DNA of 56,678 nucleotides from contig JANOAR010000033.1 in NCBI GenBank assembly GCA_031411235.1, forward strand, positions 1-56,678, read 5' to 3'. Below, in pieces: positions 44,299-52,743 of this stretch (positions are counted from its first letter, which is position 1; each line of letters begins with the position of its first letter). Origin of the DNA: JANOAR01 sp031411235. Lineage in GTDB: Bacteria > Verrucomicrobiota > Verrucomicrobiia > Verrucomicrobiales > Verrucomicrobiaceae. The notes beneath the pieces were generated by a model. That model was not told where the DNA came from. It searched no databases and was given only the letters and a program-made list of their open reading frames with translations. A program made the position numbers and the translations under genes.

Positions 44299-46206
44299 TC
44301 AATTCGCCGCGGCCTTCATCTCTTCTAGCTCGGCCCAGCGGCTGAATTTGCGTTCTAACTGGGTCTTCTTTTTTTCGATGTCGGCGAGGTAGCCCGGGGT
44401 TTCGGTGGTGAGTTTCACATACAGCTCGGGGTTGCAGAGGTCGGCTTCCATCTTGGCTAGTTCGGCTTCCAACGCGGGGATGGTGGCGTCGAGGTCGGCT
44501 AATTCGCGTGTCTCTTTTTGCGACATTTTGCGCCCTTTCGGGGCAGGGGCTGCGGAGGTTGACGTGGTACTCGATGCTAGGTTTTTATAAGCGGCGGCGC
44601 TGGCTTTGGCGGCGGCGATGATGGTGGCTCGCTTCTCGGTGTAGTAGCTGTAGTTGCCTGCGCAGAGGCTGATCTGTGCGTCTCCCTCGAAGGCGATCAT
44701 GCGGTCGCAGACGCGGTCGAGGAAGTAGCGGTCGTGGCTGACGACGAGCACGCAGCCTTTAAAGGCGAGGATGGCTTCCTCCAACACGCGCATGGTGGCG
44801 AGGTCGAGGTCATTGGTGGGTTCATCGAGGATGAGAAAGTTGCCACCACGGCGCAATATTTTCGCCAGCAGCACGCGGCTTTGCTCGCCGCCGCTGAGTT
44901 CTTTGACGCGCATCGTGACTCGCTCATCGGTGAAGAGGAAGCGGCGCAGGTAGGTGCGCACATGCAGCTTCTCATCGCCGAAATCGACGAACTCGCTTTT
45001 GCCTGCGACTTCCTCCATGACGCTGTTCTCGGGGTTCAAGAGCAGGCGCTGCTGATCGACGTAGTTGAAGACGGTGCGCTTGCCGATGCTGACCTTGCCC
45101 TCGGTGGGCTCTTGCTCGCCCATGAGGATGCGCAGCAGCGTGGTCTTGCCCAGGCCGTTGCGCCCGATGATGCCGGTGCAGGTGCCGGGTTCAAAGCTGA
45201 GGTCGAGATTGCTGAAGAGCCAGCGCTCGGGGATCTTTGCGCCGATGTTCACCGCGTCGATGACGACGTTGGCGAGCGGGGGTGGCGTGGGGATGATGAG
45301 ATCCATCACCAGCTCTTCTTCGGGCGCGTCGATGGCGTTCACGCGGTCGAATTCATCGAGCCGTGAGCGGGCTTTGCTGCGTTGCGCTTTCACACCCGCG
45401 CGGACGAATTCCAGCTCTTTACGCAAGAAGACTTGGCGGCGGCGCTCGGAGCCTGCTTCGAAGCTATCGCGCAGGGCTTTGCTCTCCAGGTAGGCGGTGT
45501 AATTGCCCGCGTGGCTGAAGGCTTTGCCGTCGTCGATCTCGATGATTCGCGTGGCGATGCGGTCGAGGAAGTAGCGGTCATGCGTGACGAACAAGGTCGC
45601 GCCAGTGTAGTCCTGGAGGTACTTTTCCAGCCACAGGATCGACTCGGCATCCAGATGGTTGGTCGGCTCATCGAGCAGCAATAAATCGGGCTGCGCGACG
45701 AGCGTGCGAGCGAGGGCGACGCGACGTTTTTCACCGCCGCTGAGACCGCTGACGATGCGATCCGCAGGTGGCACGCCGAGTTCCATCATCGCGGTTTTGA
45801 TACGTGTCTCTAGGCCCCAGCCATCGTGGATGGTGATCTGGTGCAGCAGCTCGGCTTCTTGATTGCCACTCACGTCGCCGGATTCGTAGCGCTCGATCAT
45901 GTCGAGAACGGCCTGACCACCCGAGCGCACATTGTCGATGACGCTGGCGTTTTCATCCAAAGTAAACTCCTGGGCGAGGTAGCCGATGATGATGCCGTTG
46001 CGCGTGGAGACGATGCCCGAGTCGGGTTTTTCCTGGCCGGCGATGATGCGCATGAGGCTGCTCTTGCCACAACCGTTGCGCCCGACGAGGCCGACTTTTT
46101 CGCCCTCATGCACGGCCATGGTGGCGTCTTTGAACACTTGCTGGAGGCTGAACTGAAGGCAGAGGTCTTTCGCAGAGAGAACGGTGGGGGTGATAGTCGC
46201 AGCCAT
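44299..46206 (-). CDS. ABC-F family ATPase, Uup-like
   Basis: A 635-residue soluble protein with two ATPase domains and no membrane segments. Domain 1 has Walker A GRNGCGKSS (42-50), signature LSGGE (155-159) and DEPTNHLD; domain 2 has GRNGLGKTT, LSGGEQSR and DEPTNDLD. The interdomain linker (about 235-300) is the charged ABC-F helix pair (RKELEFVRAGVKAQRSKARS). A C-terminal coiled coil (about 565-632) is typical of Uup, which binds DNA or ribosomes. Family members act on translating ribosomes or replication intermediates; which one applies here is not visible. Confidence 0.92.
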   Translation of the reverse strand: MAATITPTVLSAKDLCLQFSLQQVFKDATMAVHEGEKVGLVGRNGCGKSSLMRIIAGQEKPDSGIVSTRNGIIIGYLAQEFTLDENASVIDNVRSGGQAVLDMIERYESGDVSGNQEAELLHQITIHDGWGLETRIKTAMMELGVPPADRIVSGLSGGEKRRVALARTLVAQPDLLLLDEPTNHLDAESILWLEKYLQDYTGATLFVTHDRYFLDRIATRIIEIDDGKAFSHAGNYTAYLESKALRDSFEAGSERRRQVFLRKELEFVRAGVKAQRSKARSRLDEFDRVNAIDAPEEELVMDLIIPTPPPLANVVIDAVNIGAKIPERWLFSNLDLSFEPGTCTGIIGRNGLGKTTLLRILMGEQEPTEGKVSIGKRTVFNYVDQQRLLLNPENSVMEEVAGKSEFVDFGDEKLHVRTYLRRFLFTDERVTMRVKELSGGEQSRVLLAKILRRGGNFLILDEPTNDLDLATMRVLEEAILAFKGCVLVVSHDRYFLDRVCDRMIAFEGDAQISLCAGNYSYYTEKRATIIAAAKASAAAYKNLASSTTSTSAAPAPKGRKMSQKETRELADLDATIPALEAELAKMEADLCNPELYVKLTTETPGYLADIEKKKTQLERKFSRWAELEEMKAAAN

Positions 46207-46383
46207 GAATAGGTGGGGTCGAAACGGGGGGCGAGAGTGGGGAACAGGATCGCATCAAGATCAAGGCGGCATCACGAGGTGGTGAAGAGCCGAATCTGAG
46301 ATCCAGGAAGGGCGCGACGATTCCACAACGCCAAGCCAAGAGTCGTCTGTGGCGTGGCGTATCCCTCCACAGTCCCCAGCCCT

Positions 46384-48876
46384 ATGAAGACAGCCGCGCA
46401 CACTCCGACTCGTTTCGGCCCTGATGGGCGAGGCGGGGTTGTGCTCGCGGTGCTCATGTTGGCCACGCAAAACGCTTCCGCTGTGGATTATGCCAAGGAC
46501 ATCAAGCCATTGCTCAAAGCCCGCTGCTACACCTGCCACGGAGCGCTGAAACAGAAGGCCGAGCTACGCCTCGATACGGCGGCGGCGATGCGCAAAGGCG
46601 GCGATAGTGGCGATATTTTACTGCGCGAACACGCCCTGCTGCTGGAGCGCGTGACGACGACTGACAAAGACGATCGTATGCCGCCCGAGGGCGAAGGCTC
46701 AGCACTGAATGCCGAGGAAGTCGCGAAGCTCAAAGCTTGGCTCGATGCTGGTGCGCCCGCGCCTACAAACGAAGCGCCCGAGGCCGATCCACGGGCGCAC
46801 TGGGCCTACCAGTCCCCGCTGGCTTCGGGGCAATCGCTCGATGCATTACTCGCAGCTCGACTGGCCTCGAAGCAACTGAAACCACAGCCCGAGGCCGCGC
46901 CAGAGATTTGGCTGCGCCGCGTGTATCTCGACCTCATCGGCCTGCCACCATCGCCTGCGGACAGTGCGGCTTTTTTAAAGGATAGCTCACCGCAGGCACG
47001 CCAGCGTGTCGTCGATCATCTGCTCAACACGCCGCAGTACGGCGAGCGCTGGGCGCGGCACTTCATGGACATCTGGCGCTACTGCGACTGGTATGGCCTG
47101 GGCGCACAGTTGCGCCACAGCCAGAAACATCTATGGCACTGGCGCGACTGGATTGTGGAATCGCTAAACGCCGACAAAGGCTATGATCGCATGATCGTGC
47201 AGATGCTCGCGGCAGACGAGTTGGCTCCCGAGGATCGCGATAATCTGCGTGCCACGGGCTTCCTCGCACGCAGCTATTATCTCTTCAATCGCACGACATG
47301 GCTGGATGAGACCATCGAGCACACTTGCCGTGCTTTCCTTGGTGTGACGATGCAGTGCGTGAAGTGCCACGACCACAAATACGATCCCATCGAACAGGCC
47401 GACTACTACCGCATGAGAGCCATTTTCGAGCCCGTGCATGTGCGCCTTGATCCCTGGCAGGGCGAGCCTGACTTCGAGAAAAATGGCCTGCCGCGAGTCT
47501 TTGATCTGCACCTCGATACGCCGACGTACCGCCACATCCGAGGTGATGAGAAGAACGAAGACAAAAGCAAACCGCTGCAACCCGGCGTGCCTGCGGTGCT
47601 GTCCTTTGCTGCCTTCCAGCCCAGCGCTGTGCCCCTGCCTCAGACCTCGTCGCAGCCCGTGCGACTGCCCTTTGTGCTCGATGACCAACTGCGTGCGGCG
47701 AACCAACAGCTCGAAGCAGCGCGGGCGAAAAACGATAGCGCCGCCAGCAAAACAGCCGAGCTACGCGGCGCGATGATCCGTGCCTTGTTTGCCGCTGAAA
47801 AAGCTAAGGCGGACAAGCCGCTCGCCCAAGCGGCGGCTGCCGCTGAGGCGAACTACAAACTGGCGCAAGCCGAAGCTGCGCTCGCCAAAGTGGAGCAAGA
47901 TACGAAGGCCACCGATGCCGACAAAAAGCTGAAAGCAGCGCGTGAAGCCCTTGAGAAGGCAAAGGCAAAAGCGGTGGCTCCCGGTGCCGCCTACACCGCC
48001 CTGCCTGCCAGTTTAAAAGCCCAGGAAGGCCCCGAGGAAACCAACAACGCCACGGTGCAATCTTACCCCGAGAGCAGCACGGGACGCCGCCTCGCCTTCG
48101 CCCAGTGGGTAGCGGACAAGCGCAATCCCCTCACCGCTCGCGTGCTGGTGAATCACCTGTGGACGCGGCACTTCGGAGCCTCACTGGTGCCTGATGTGGG
48201 CGACTTGGGACGTCGCAGCGCGCCGCCACTGCATCAGGATGTGCTCGATACGCTGACGGTCGATTTCATGAATCATGGCTGGAGCCTGAAGCACCTACAT
48301 CGCGCGATGGTGCTCTCGGATTTGTATCGCCGCTCCTCGTCCAATGCTGGTGCTGAGGCGCAAACGCTCGCTGCTGATCCCGACAATGCCTGCTACTGGC
48401 GCATGAATCCACGCCGCATGGAGGCGCAAGTGGTGCGCGATAGCTTACTCCAACTCGCGGGCAAACTTGACCTCACGCTCGGTGGCCCGAGCCTTGATCC
48501 TGCGGCCTCGGAAACTAGTCCGCGCCGCTCGCTCTACTTCATCCAGAACGCCGATGTGGAGCACCGATTCCTCGCCACCTTCGACAACGCCAACGTGCTT
48601 GAATGCTACCGCCGCAATGAAAGCATCGTGCCGCAGCAGGCCCTGGCGTTGACCAACAGCAAGCTCAGTCGCGAGTGCGCTGAGGCTCTGGCGGTAAAAA
48701 TGAAGGCCATCGGCGATGCGGCGTTCATCCCACAGGCTTTCCTTTTCGTGCTGGGCCGAGCCGCGAGCGAGGCCGAGCAGTTGGCTAGCAGCTCAGGTCT
48801 GGCCGCTTTGCAAAACAACCGCAGTTTGTTTTTACAGGCGCTGTTCAACCACAATGATTTTGTCACCTTGCGATGA
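46384..48876 (+). CDS. PSCyt1/DUF1549/DUF1553 secreted cytochrome protein
   Basis: An 830-residue exported protein. ATG at 46384 is chosen; the longer frame uses a GTG at 46354 and adds 10 residues. After the signal region (about 18-33) comes the planctomycete cytochrome c (PSCyt1) with heme motif CYTCH at 48-52 and the RMPPEGEG segment. DUF1549 (WLRRVYLDLIGLPPSP, about 176-340) carries a second CVKCHDHKYDPI at 325-336. An Ala/Lys-rich coiled coil (about 445-555) follows, then DUF1553 (ASTGRRLAFAQW-type start, NHLWTRHFGASLV, SLYFIQNADVEHRFLATFD). It overlaps the DUF1501 gene by ATGA. These pairs are expanded in this phylum; their reaction is unknown. Confidence 0.93.
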   Translation: MKTAAHTPTRFGPDGRGGVVLAVLMLATQNASAVDYAKDIKPLLKARCYTCHGALKQKAELRLDTAAAMRKGGDSGDILLREHALLLERVTTTDKDDRMPPEGEGSALNAEEVAKLKAWLDAGAPAPTNEAPEADPRAHWAYQSPLASGQSLDALLAARLASKQLKPQPEAAPEIWLRRVYLDLIGLPPSPADSAAFLKDSSPQARQRVVDHLLNTPQYGERWARHFMDIWRYCDWYGLGAQLRHSQKHLWHWRDWIVESLNADKGYDRMIVQMLAADELAPEDRDNLRATGFLARSYYLFNRTTWLDETIEHTCRAFLGVTMQCVKCHDHKYDPIEQADYYRMRAIFEPVHVRLDPWQGEPDFEKNGLPRVFDLHLDTPTYRHIRGDEKNEDKSKPLQPGVPAVLSFAAFQPSAVPLPQTSSQPVRLPFVLDDQLRAANQQLEAARAKNDSAASKTAELRGAMIRALFAAEKAKADKPLAQAAAAAEANYKLAQAEAALAKVEQDTKATDADKKLKAAREALEKAKAKAVAPGAAYTALPASLKAQEGPEETNNATVQSYPESSTGRRLAFAQWVADKRNPLTARVLVNHLWTRHFGASLVPDVGDLGRRSAPPLHQDVLDTLTVDFMNHGWSLKHLHRAMVLSDLYRRSSSNAGAEAQTLAADPDNACYWRMNPRRMEAQVVRDSLLQLAGKLDLTLGGPSLDPAASETSPRRSLYFIQNADVEHRFLATFDNANVLECYRRNESIVPQQALALTNSKLSRECAEALAVKMKAIGDAAFIPQAFLFVLGRAASEAEQLASSSGLAALQNNRSLFLQALFNHNDFVTLR

Positions 48877-50309
48877 GCCCTATCACTGCCCCCACGCCCT
48901 TCCTGCGCCGCGACATCCTCGGGGGTCTTGGCGGCATCGCCGTCACCGCGATGATGGCGCGTGAGGTGAAGGCCGAGGACGCCTGGCAGCCACCGAGCGG
49001 CTTGCCCGTTCTCCCGCAAAAGGCTAAGCGCGTGATCTGGCTGTTCATGCGTGGCGGCGTGAGTCACATGGAGAGCTTCGACCCGAAGCCCGCGCTCACC
49101 ACGTATGCTGGAAAAACCATCGACGAGACGCCCTTCAAAAGTGTGCTCTCGCCCGAGAAACTGAAGAACGTGCGCGTAGTCGTGGTGAACGATGCCAACG
49201 GCAAACAGCGCAACGTCATCTACCCGCTGCAAGTCGGCTACAAGCGCTACGGCCAGTGCGGCATCGAGATCAGCGATTGGTTCCCGCACATCGGCTCCTG
49301 CGCTGACGAGATCGCCTTCATCCGCAGCATGTGGACGACGGATAACAACCACGGAGCCCAGGTGCAGTTTGCCAGTGGTCGGCACATGCTGGAGCCGCGC
49401 GTGCCCACCCTCGGCGCGTGGGCCACTTACGGCCTCGGAGCGATGTCTGACGAGCTGCCAGCCTTTATCAACATGGGGCCGCGCTACTTCGACGTACGCG
49501 ATGGCCACTACCTCGGGCCAGCCTACGACGCGGTGAATTTGAAGGTCGATCCGAAAAACCCGCTCACCTTTGCTGCGCCCGAAATCGCCATTGGCCAAGG
49601 TGCCCAAGCAGCGCAGTTCGACCTCGTGCATCGGCTCAATGAACTTACCGCCGAAGCCTACCCTGGCGACAAAACACTGCTCGCGAGAATGAAGAGCTAC
49701 CAGCTCGCCTACAAGATGCAGACCGCTGTGCCCGAGACCATGAATCTCGACACCGAGAGCGAAGCCACGAAGCAGCTCTACGGCATGGATGACAAGGTGG
49801 CGGCCCCATTTGCCCGCCAGCTCATCGTCGCACGCAGGCTCGCAGAGCGTGGCGTGCGCTTCATCCAAATCCAACACGGCGACGGTGCCGCAGGCGCGTG
49901 GGATGCCCACTCGGGGCTGAAGAAAAACCACGCCTCGCTCGCCGCCCAGGTGGATAAACCCATCGCTGGGTTGCTGAAGGATCTAAAACAACGCGGCCTG
50001 TTGGACGACACGCTCGTCGTCTTCGCCACCGAGTTTGGCCGCACGCCTGGCACCCAGGGCAGCGATGGTCGCGACCATCATCCGTATGGCTTCAGCGTGT
50101 GGCTGGCAGGCGGTGGCACGAAAGGCGGAACCATCCACGGCAGCACCGATGAACTCGGCTTCCACGCCGTGGAGCACCCTCACTATGTCACCGATGTCCA
50201 CGCGACGATCCTGCGCTTGTTAGGCCTTGATCCCCACAAGCTGGAGGTGCCAGGGCGCAAGCGGCTAGAGCGCGACTTCGGCGAAGTGATTCCGCAGATA
50301 CTTGCCTGA
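48873..50309 (+). CDS. DUF1501 protein with twin-arginine signal
   Basis: A 478-residue DUF1501 protein of the alkaline-phosphatase-like superfamily, the standard partner of DUF1549/DUF1553 proteins. The N-terminus has a twin-arginine motif (LRRDILGGLGG). Family phrases include WLFMRGGVSHMESFDPKP, HIGSCADEIAFIRSMWTT, GTWNAHSG-like AGAWDAHSGLKKNHA and FATEFGRTPGTQGSDGRDHH. The start overlaps the preceding stop, so translation is coupled. It ends 13 bases from the convergent esterase gene. Confidence 0.94.
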   Translation: MSPITAPTPFLRRDILGGLGGIAVTAMMAREVKAEDAWQPPSGLPVLPQKAKRVIWLFMRGGVSHMESFDPKPALTTYAGKTIDETPFKSVLSPEKLKNVRVVVVNDANGKQRNVIYPLQVGYKRYGQCGIEISDWFPHIGSCADEIAFIRSMWTTDNNHGAQVQFASGRHMLEPRVPTLGAWATYGLGAMSDELPAFINMGPRYFDVRDGHYLGPAYDAVNLKVDPKNPLTFAAPEIAIGQGAQAAQFDLVHRLNELTAEAYPGDKTLLARMKSYQLAYKMQTAVPETMNLDTESEATKQLYGMDDKVAAPFARQLIVARRLAERGVRFIQIQHGDGAAGAWDAHSGLKKNHASLAAQVDKPIAGLLKDLKQRGLLDDTLVVFATEFGRTPGTQGSDGRDHHPYGFSVWLAGGGTKGGTIHGSTDELGFHAVEHPHYVTDVHATILRLLGLDPHKLEVPGRKRLERDFGEVIPQILA

Positions 50310-50322
50310 GCGCAGGGTTTGC

Positions 50323-51135
50323 TCACGGCTTCGTGTGCGCCTTGAAGAACTTCACAATCGCCGCTGGTGCCTGGGGAATGAACTGGTGACCACCGGGATG
50401 GAGCAGAGTGATGACGGGCATGGCGAGCTTGGACTCGTAGATCGTGCCGCCTTGCTGGGACTCCCAGGGCTTGCCTTCGCCGCATTGGTTGAGCTTGCGC
50501 AGCGCCTCAATCGTTTGCTGCTGCCAGGCGAACTTTACCAGCGGATCGGTCTGCCCAGCGACATGCAGCACAGGCTTGGGCTTTAGCTTGTCCAGCAGTG
50601 TGGGAGCCGCCGCCGCCGAAGGAGCCATGGCCGTAAACAGGTCGCCACGCTCGGCCCAGAGCAGGTAAGTGAAGCCGCCGCCATTCGAGTGGCCCGTGCT
50701 GTAAAGGCGCTTGTCGTTGACTTTAAACTTACTGCGCAACTCGGCCAGCATGGCGTCGAAGAATTTCAAATCCCGGTCGCCCTGGGCTCCTGCGCTATGC
50801 TGCCAACCAGGCTTCAGACCTTGCGGATCCGTGAGCTTGCCTGGCGTGTTGAGCCCCTGCGGATAGACCACGATGGCCTCCGGCCAAAGCAGGTGGTAGC
50901 CATACATGCGCATGGCGTTGCTCATATTGCCGCCATGCCCATGCCAAGCAAAGATGACTGGTGCCGCAACAGAGTTTGCATTGGCTGGAGCGTAAACCAA
51001 GGCCTCACGCGAAACACCATCTACCGTGAGGACGCTGCGCGTCGGCGCATCCGCCGCTCGTGCGCAGGATATACCGATGAGGCAGAGAACAAGAAGGAGC
51101 CGTGGGGTAAAGGAGAGATAGCGCGGCAGGTGCAT
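50323..51135 (-). CDS. PHB-depolymerase/feruloyl-esterase-like secreted hydrolase
   Basis: A 270-residue alpha/beta hydrolase of the LpqC/esterase-PHB kind. ATG at 51135 gives a signal peptide ending near residue 27; the frame is open 29 codons further but without signal character. The triad is visible: Ser150 in GHSNGGG, Asp197 in AGQTDPLV and His250 in HPGGHQF; the oxyanion loop is AWHGHGG (64-70). Members hydrolyse short-chain polyesters or feruloyl/acetyl esters of polysaccharides; the substrate cannot be fixed here. Confidence 0.88.
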   Translation of the reverse strand: MHLPRYLSFTPRLLLVLCLIGISCARAADAPTRSVLTVDGVSREALVYAPANANSVAAPVIFAWHGHGGNMSNAMRMYGYHLLWPEAIVVYPQGLNTPGKLTDPQGLKPGWQHSAGAQGDRDLKFFDAMLAELRSKFKVNDKRLYSTGHSNGGGFTYLLWAERGDLFTAMAPSAAAAPTLLDKLKPKPVLHVAGQTDPLVKFAWQQQTIEALRKLNQCGEGKPWESQQGGTIYESKLAMPVITLLHPGGHQFIPQAPAAIVKFFKAHTKP

Positions 51136-51477
51136 AACAGGGAAACAAAGGGGTTGCTTGGTCGTTGCAAATTTAGGGAGGGGGTTGTGGGATAGACCAT
51201 AAAAGCCCGCGTAAAACCCCAAATATTCGCGTCATTCCACTAAGGCGATGAACATTTGCGTAAACTTATATTATTCAATGCACCGCCCCATAGTGGTGCC
51301 TTGCTGTCTCAAGGTTTATTGCCCTCTCCGCATCATCTTTACGCGGCATGTCGCCCAATTCAAAGCGGCTGAATCGCTTGGCCCCTCTGCCAACTCATCA
51401 CCACAGCCCCCATGCTTTCGGGTCAAGTCACCATAGTGCCCAACCCGTAGATTCCAAACGCGGCAATGTGTGCTACC
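51136..51477. promoter_or_regulatory. Divergent intergenic region, AT-richer, GCGTAAA words
   Basis: This gap between the esterase and the glycosidase holds GCGTAAA at 51209 and 51258 (direct) and TTTACGC at 51338 (inverted), which may be sites of one regulator. There is also an AAGCG-N7-CGCTT palindrome near 51364-51380. An AT-rich patch (ACTTATATTATTC, 51264-51276) could hold a promoter, but no convincing -35/-10 pair is seen. Confidence 0.3.
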
Positions 51478-52728
51478 ATGCCCGCCATGTTGTTTCGTTT
51501 TTACACACGTCTGCTTCTCTGCTGCGCCACCACCGCCTGGGCTGAGCCCATCGCCGTCACCCTCGACACCACCCATGGCATGACCCGTGCAGGGCAGCCC
51601 TATTTCGTCCAAGGTGCCGGGGGCGACAAACAACTCGACAAGCTCGCCGCACGCGGAGCCAACTCCCTTCGCACTTGGTCCACCGAAGGCCTTGGCAAGA
51701 TCCTCGACGAGGCTGCCAAACTCGGGCTCACCGTCAGTGTTGGTATCTGGCTAGAGCCTGATAGCTCGTGGTTCTCCTATACTAATCCCGAGCACCGCGC
51801 CAAGCAGACCGAGCGGGTGAAAAAAGAAGTCATGGCCTTCCGCGACTACCCCGCCCTGCTGGCCTGGGGACTGGGCAATGAATGCGAGGGCGAAGGCACC
51901 AATGCCGCCTTCTGGCAGCAGCTCGACGCCCTCGCCGTGCTGTTAAAATCGCTCGACTCCGCGCATCCCACCTTCACCGCGCTGGCAGGCCTTACTCAAG
52001 ACAAAGCAACGGGTTTGAACCAACACGCCCCACATCTCGACTTCATCGGTGTGAACACCTATGGCGGCCTCTTTGGCCTGCGCAAAATCGTCGAGCGAGT
52101 CGGCTGGAAGCGCCCCTGGATGCTCACCGAATGGGGGCCCCAGGGCTACTGGGAGTGCCGCAAGAGCGCTACGGGTGCCCCGCTCGAACAGACCAGCACC
52201 GAGAAGGCCTCGATGATGGCCCGCGCTTATGATGAGGTCATCGCGACCCCGCAGGGCGGCTCCTTCCTCGGCAGCTACGCCTTCATCTGGGGCTGGAAAT
52301 ATGAGGCCAGCGACACTTGGTTTGGCCTTATGACGCAGGCAGGCGACACCACCGCGAGTGTCGATGTGCTGGAGGAACGCTGGGCTAAGCGCAAGCCACA
52401 GAACACCGCTCCCCAGGTGAAACCGTTGCAAGGCGTGCCCACAGAAACCATCTCCCCAGGCAGTTCATTTGAAGCGCACACCAACGCCAGCGATGCTGAA
52501 AGCGACGCTATGAAATGGCGCTGGGCCGTGCTGCCCGAGCAAGGGGGCCGCGACGCCAAAGGCCACGCCACCCAGCCTCCGCAAGTCCCTGGCTGTGTGC
52601 CAAAGGAAGCTCAAGACCACGCCACCATCACCGCTCCAAAGAAGGCAGGCAACTACCGCCTCTACGTTTGGATCACCGATGGGAACGGCCACGCGGCCAC
52701 CGCGAATGCGCCCTTCGCGGTGAAATAG
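51478..52728 (+). CDS. Secreted glycosidase-like protein (GH-A clan TIM barrel)
   Basis: A 416-residue exported protein. The signal peptide covers about residues 1-22; ATG 51487 three codons on is equally possible. Residues about 35-310 form a (beta/alpha)8 barrel of the GH-A clan: the acid/base pair Asn134-Glu135 in GLGNECEG and the nucleophile Glu218 in LTEWGPQGYW are in the right order, with GANSLRTWS at the first strands. It resembles GH2 C-terminal or beta-1,3-glucanosyltransferase-like enzymes. Residues about 325-416 are an Ig/PKD-like beta domain (DAESDAMKWRWAVL). Substrate unknown; ends 15 bases from the convergent BlaR1-like gene. Confidence 0.8.
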   Translation: MPAMLFRFYTRLLLCCATTAWAEPIAVTLDTTHGMTRAGQPYFVQGAGGDKQLDKLAARGANSLRTWSTEGLGKILDEAAKLGLTVSVGIWLEPDSSWFSYTNPEHRAKQTERVKKEVMAFRDYPALLAWGLGNECEGEGTNAAFWQQLDALAVLLKSLDSAHPTFTALAGLTQDKATGLNQHAPHLDFIGVNTYGGLFGLRKIVERVGWKRPWMLTEWGPQGYWECRKSATGAPLEQTSTEKASMMARAYDEVIATPQGGSFLGSYAFIWGWKYEASDTWFGLMTQAGDTTASVDVLEERWAKRKPQNTAPQVKPLQGVPTETISPGSSFEAHTNASDAESDAMKWRWAVLPEQGGRDAKGHATQPPQVPGCVPKEAQDHATITAPKKAGNYRLYVWITDGNGHAATANAPFAVK

Positions 52729-52743
52729 CGTGCGGCACGGCCT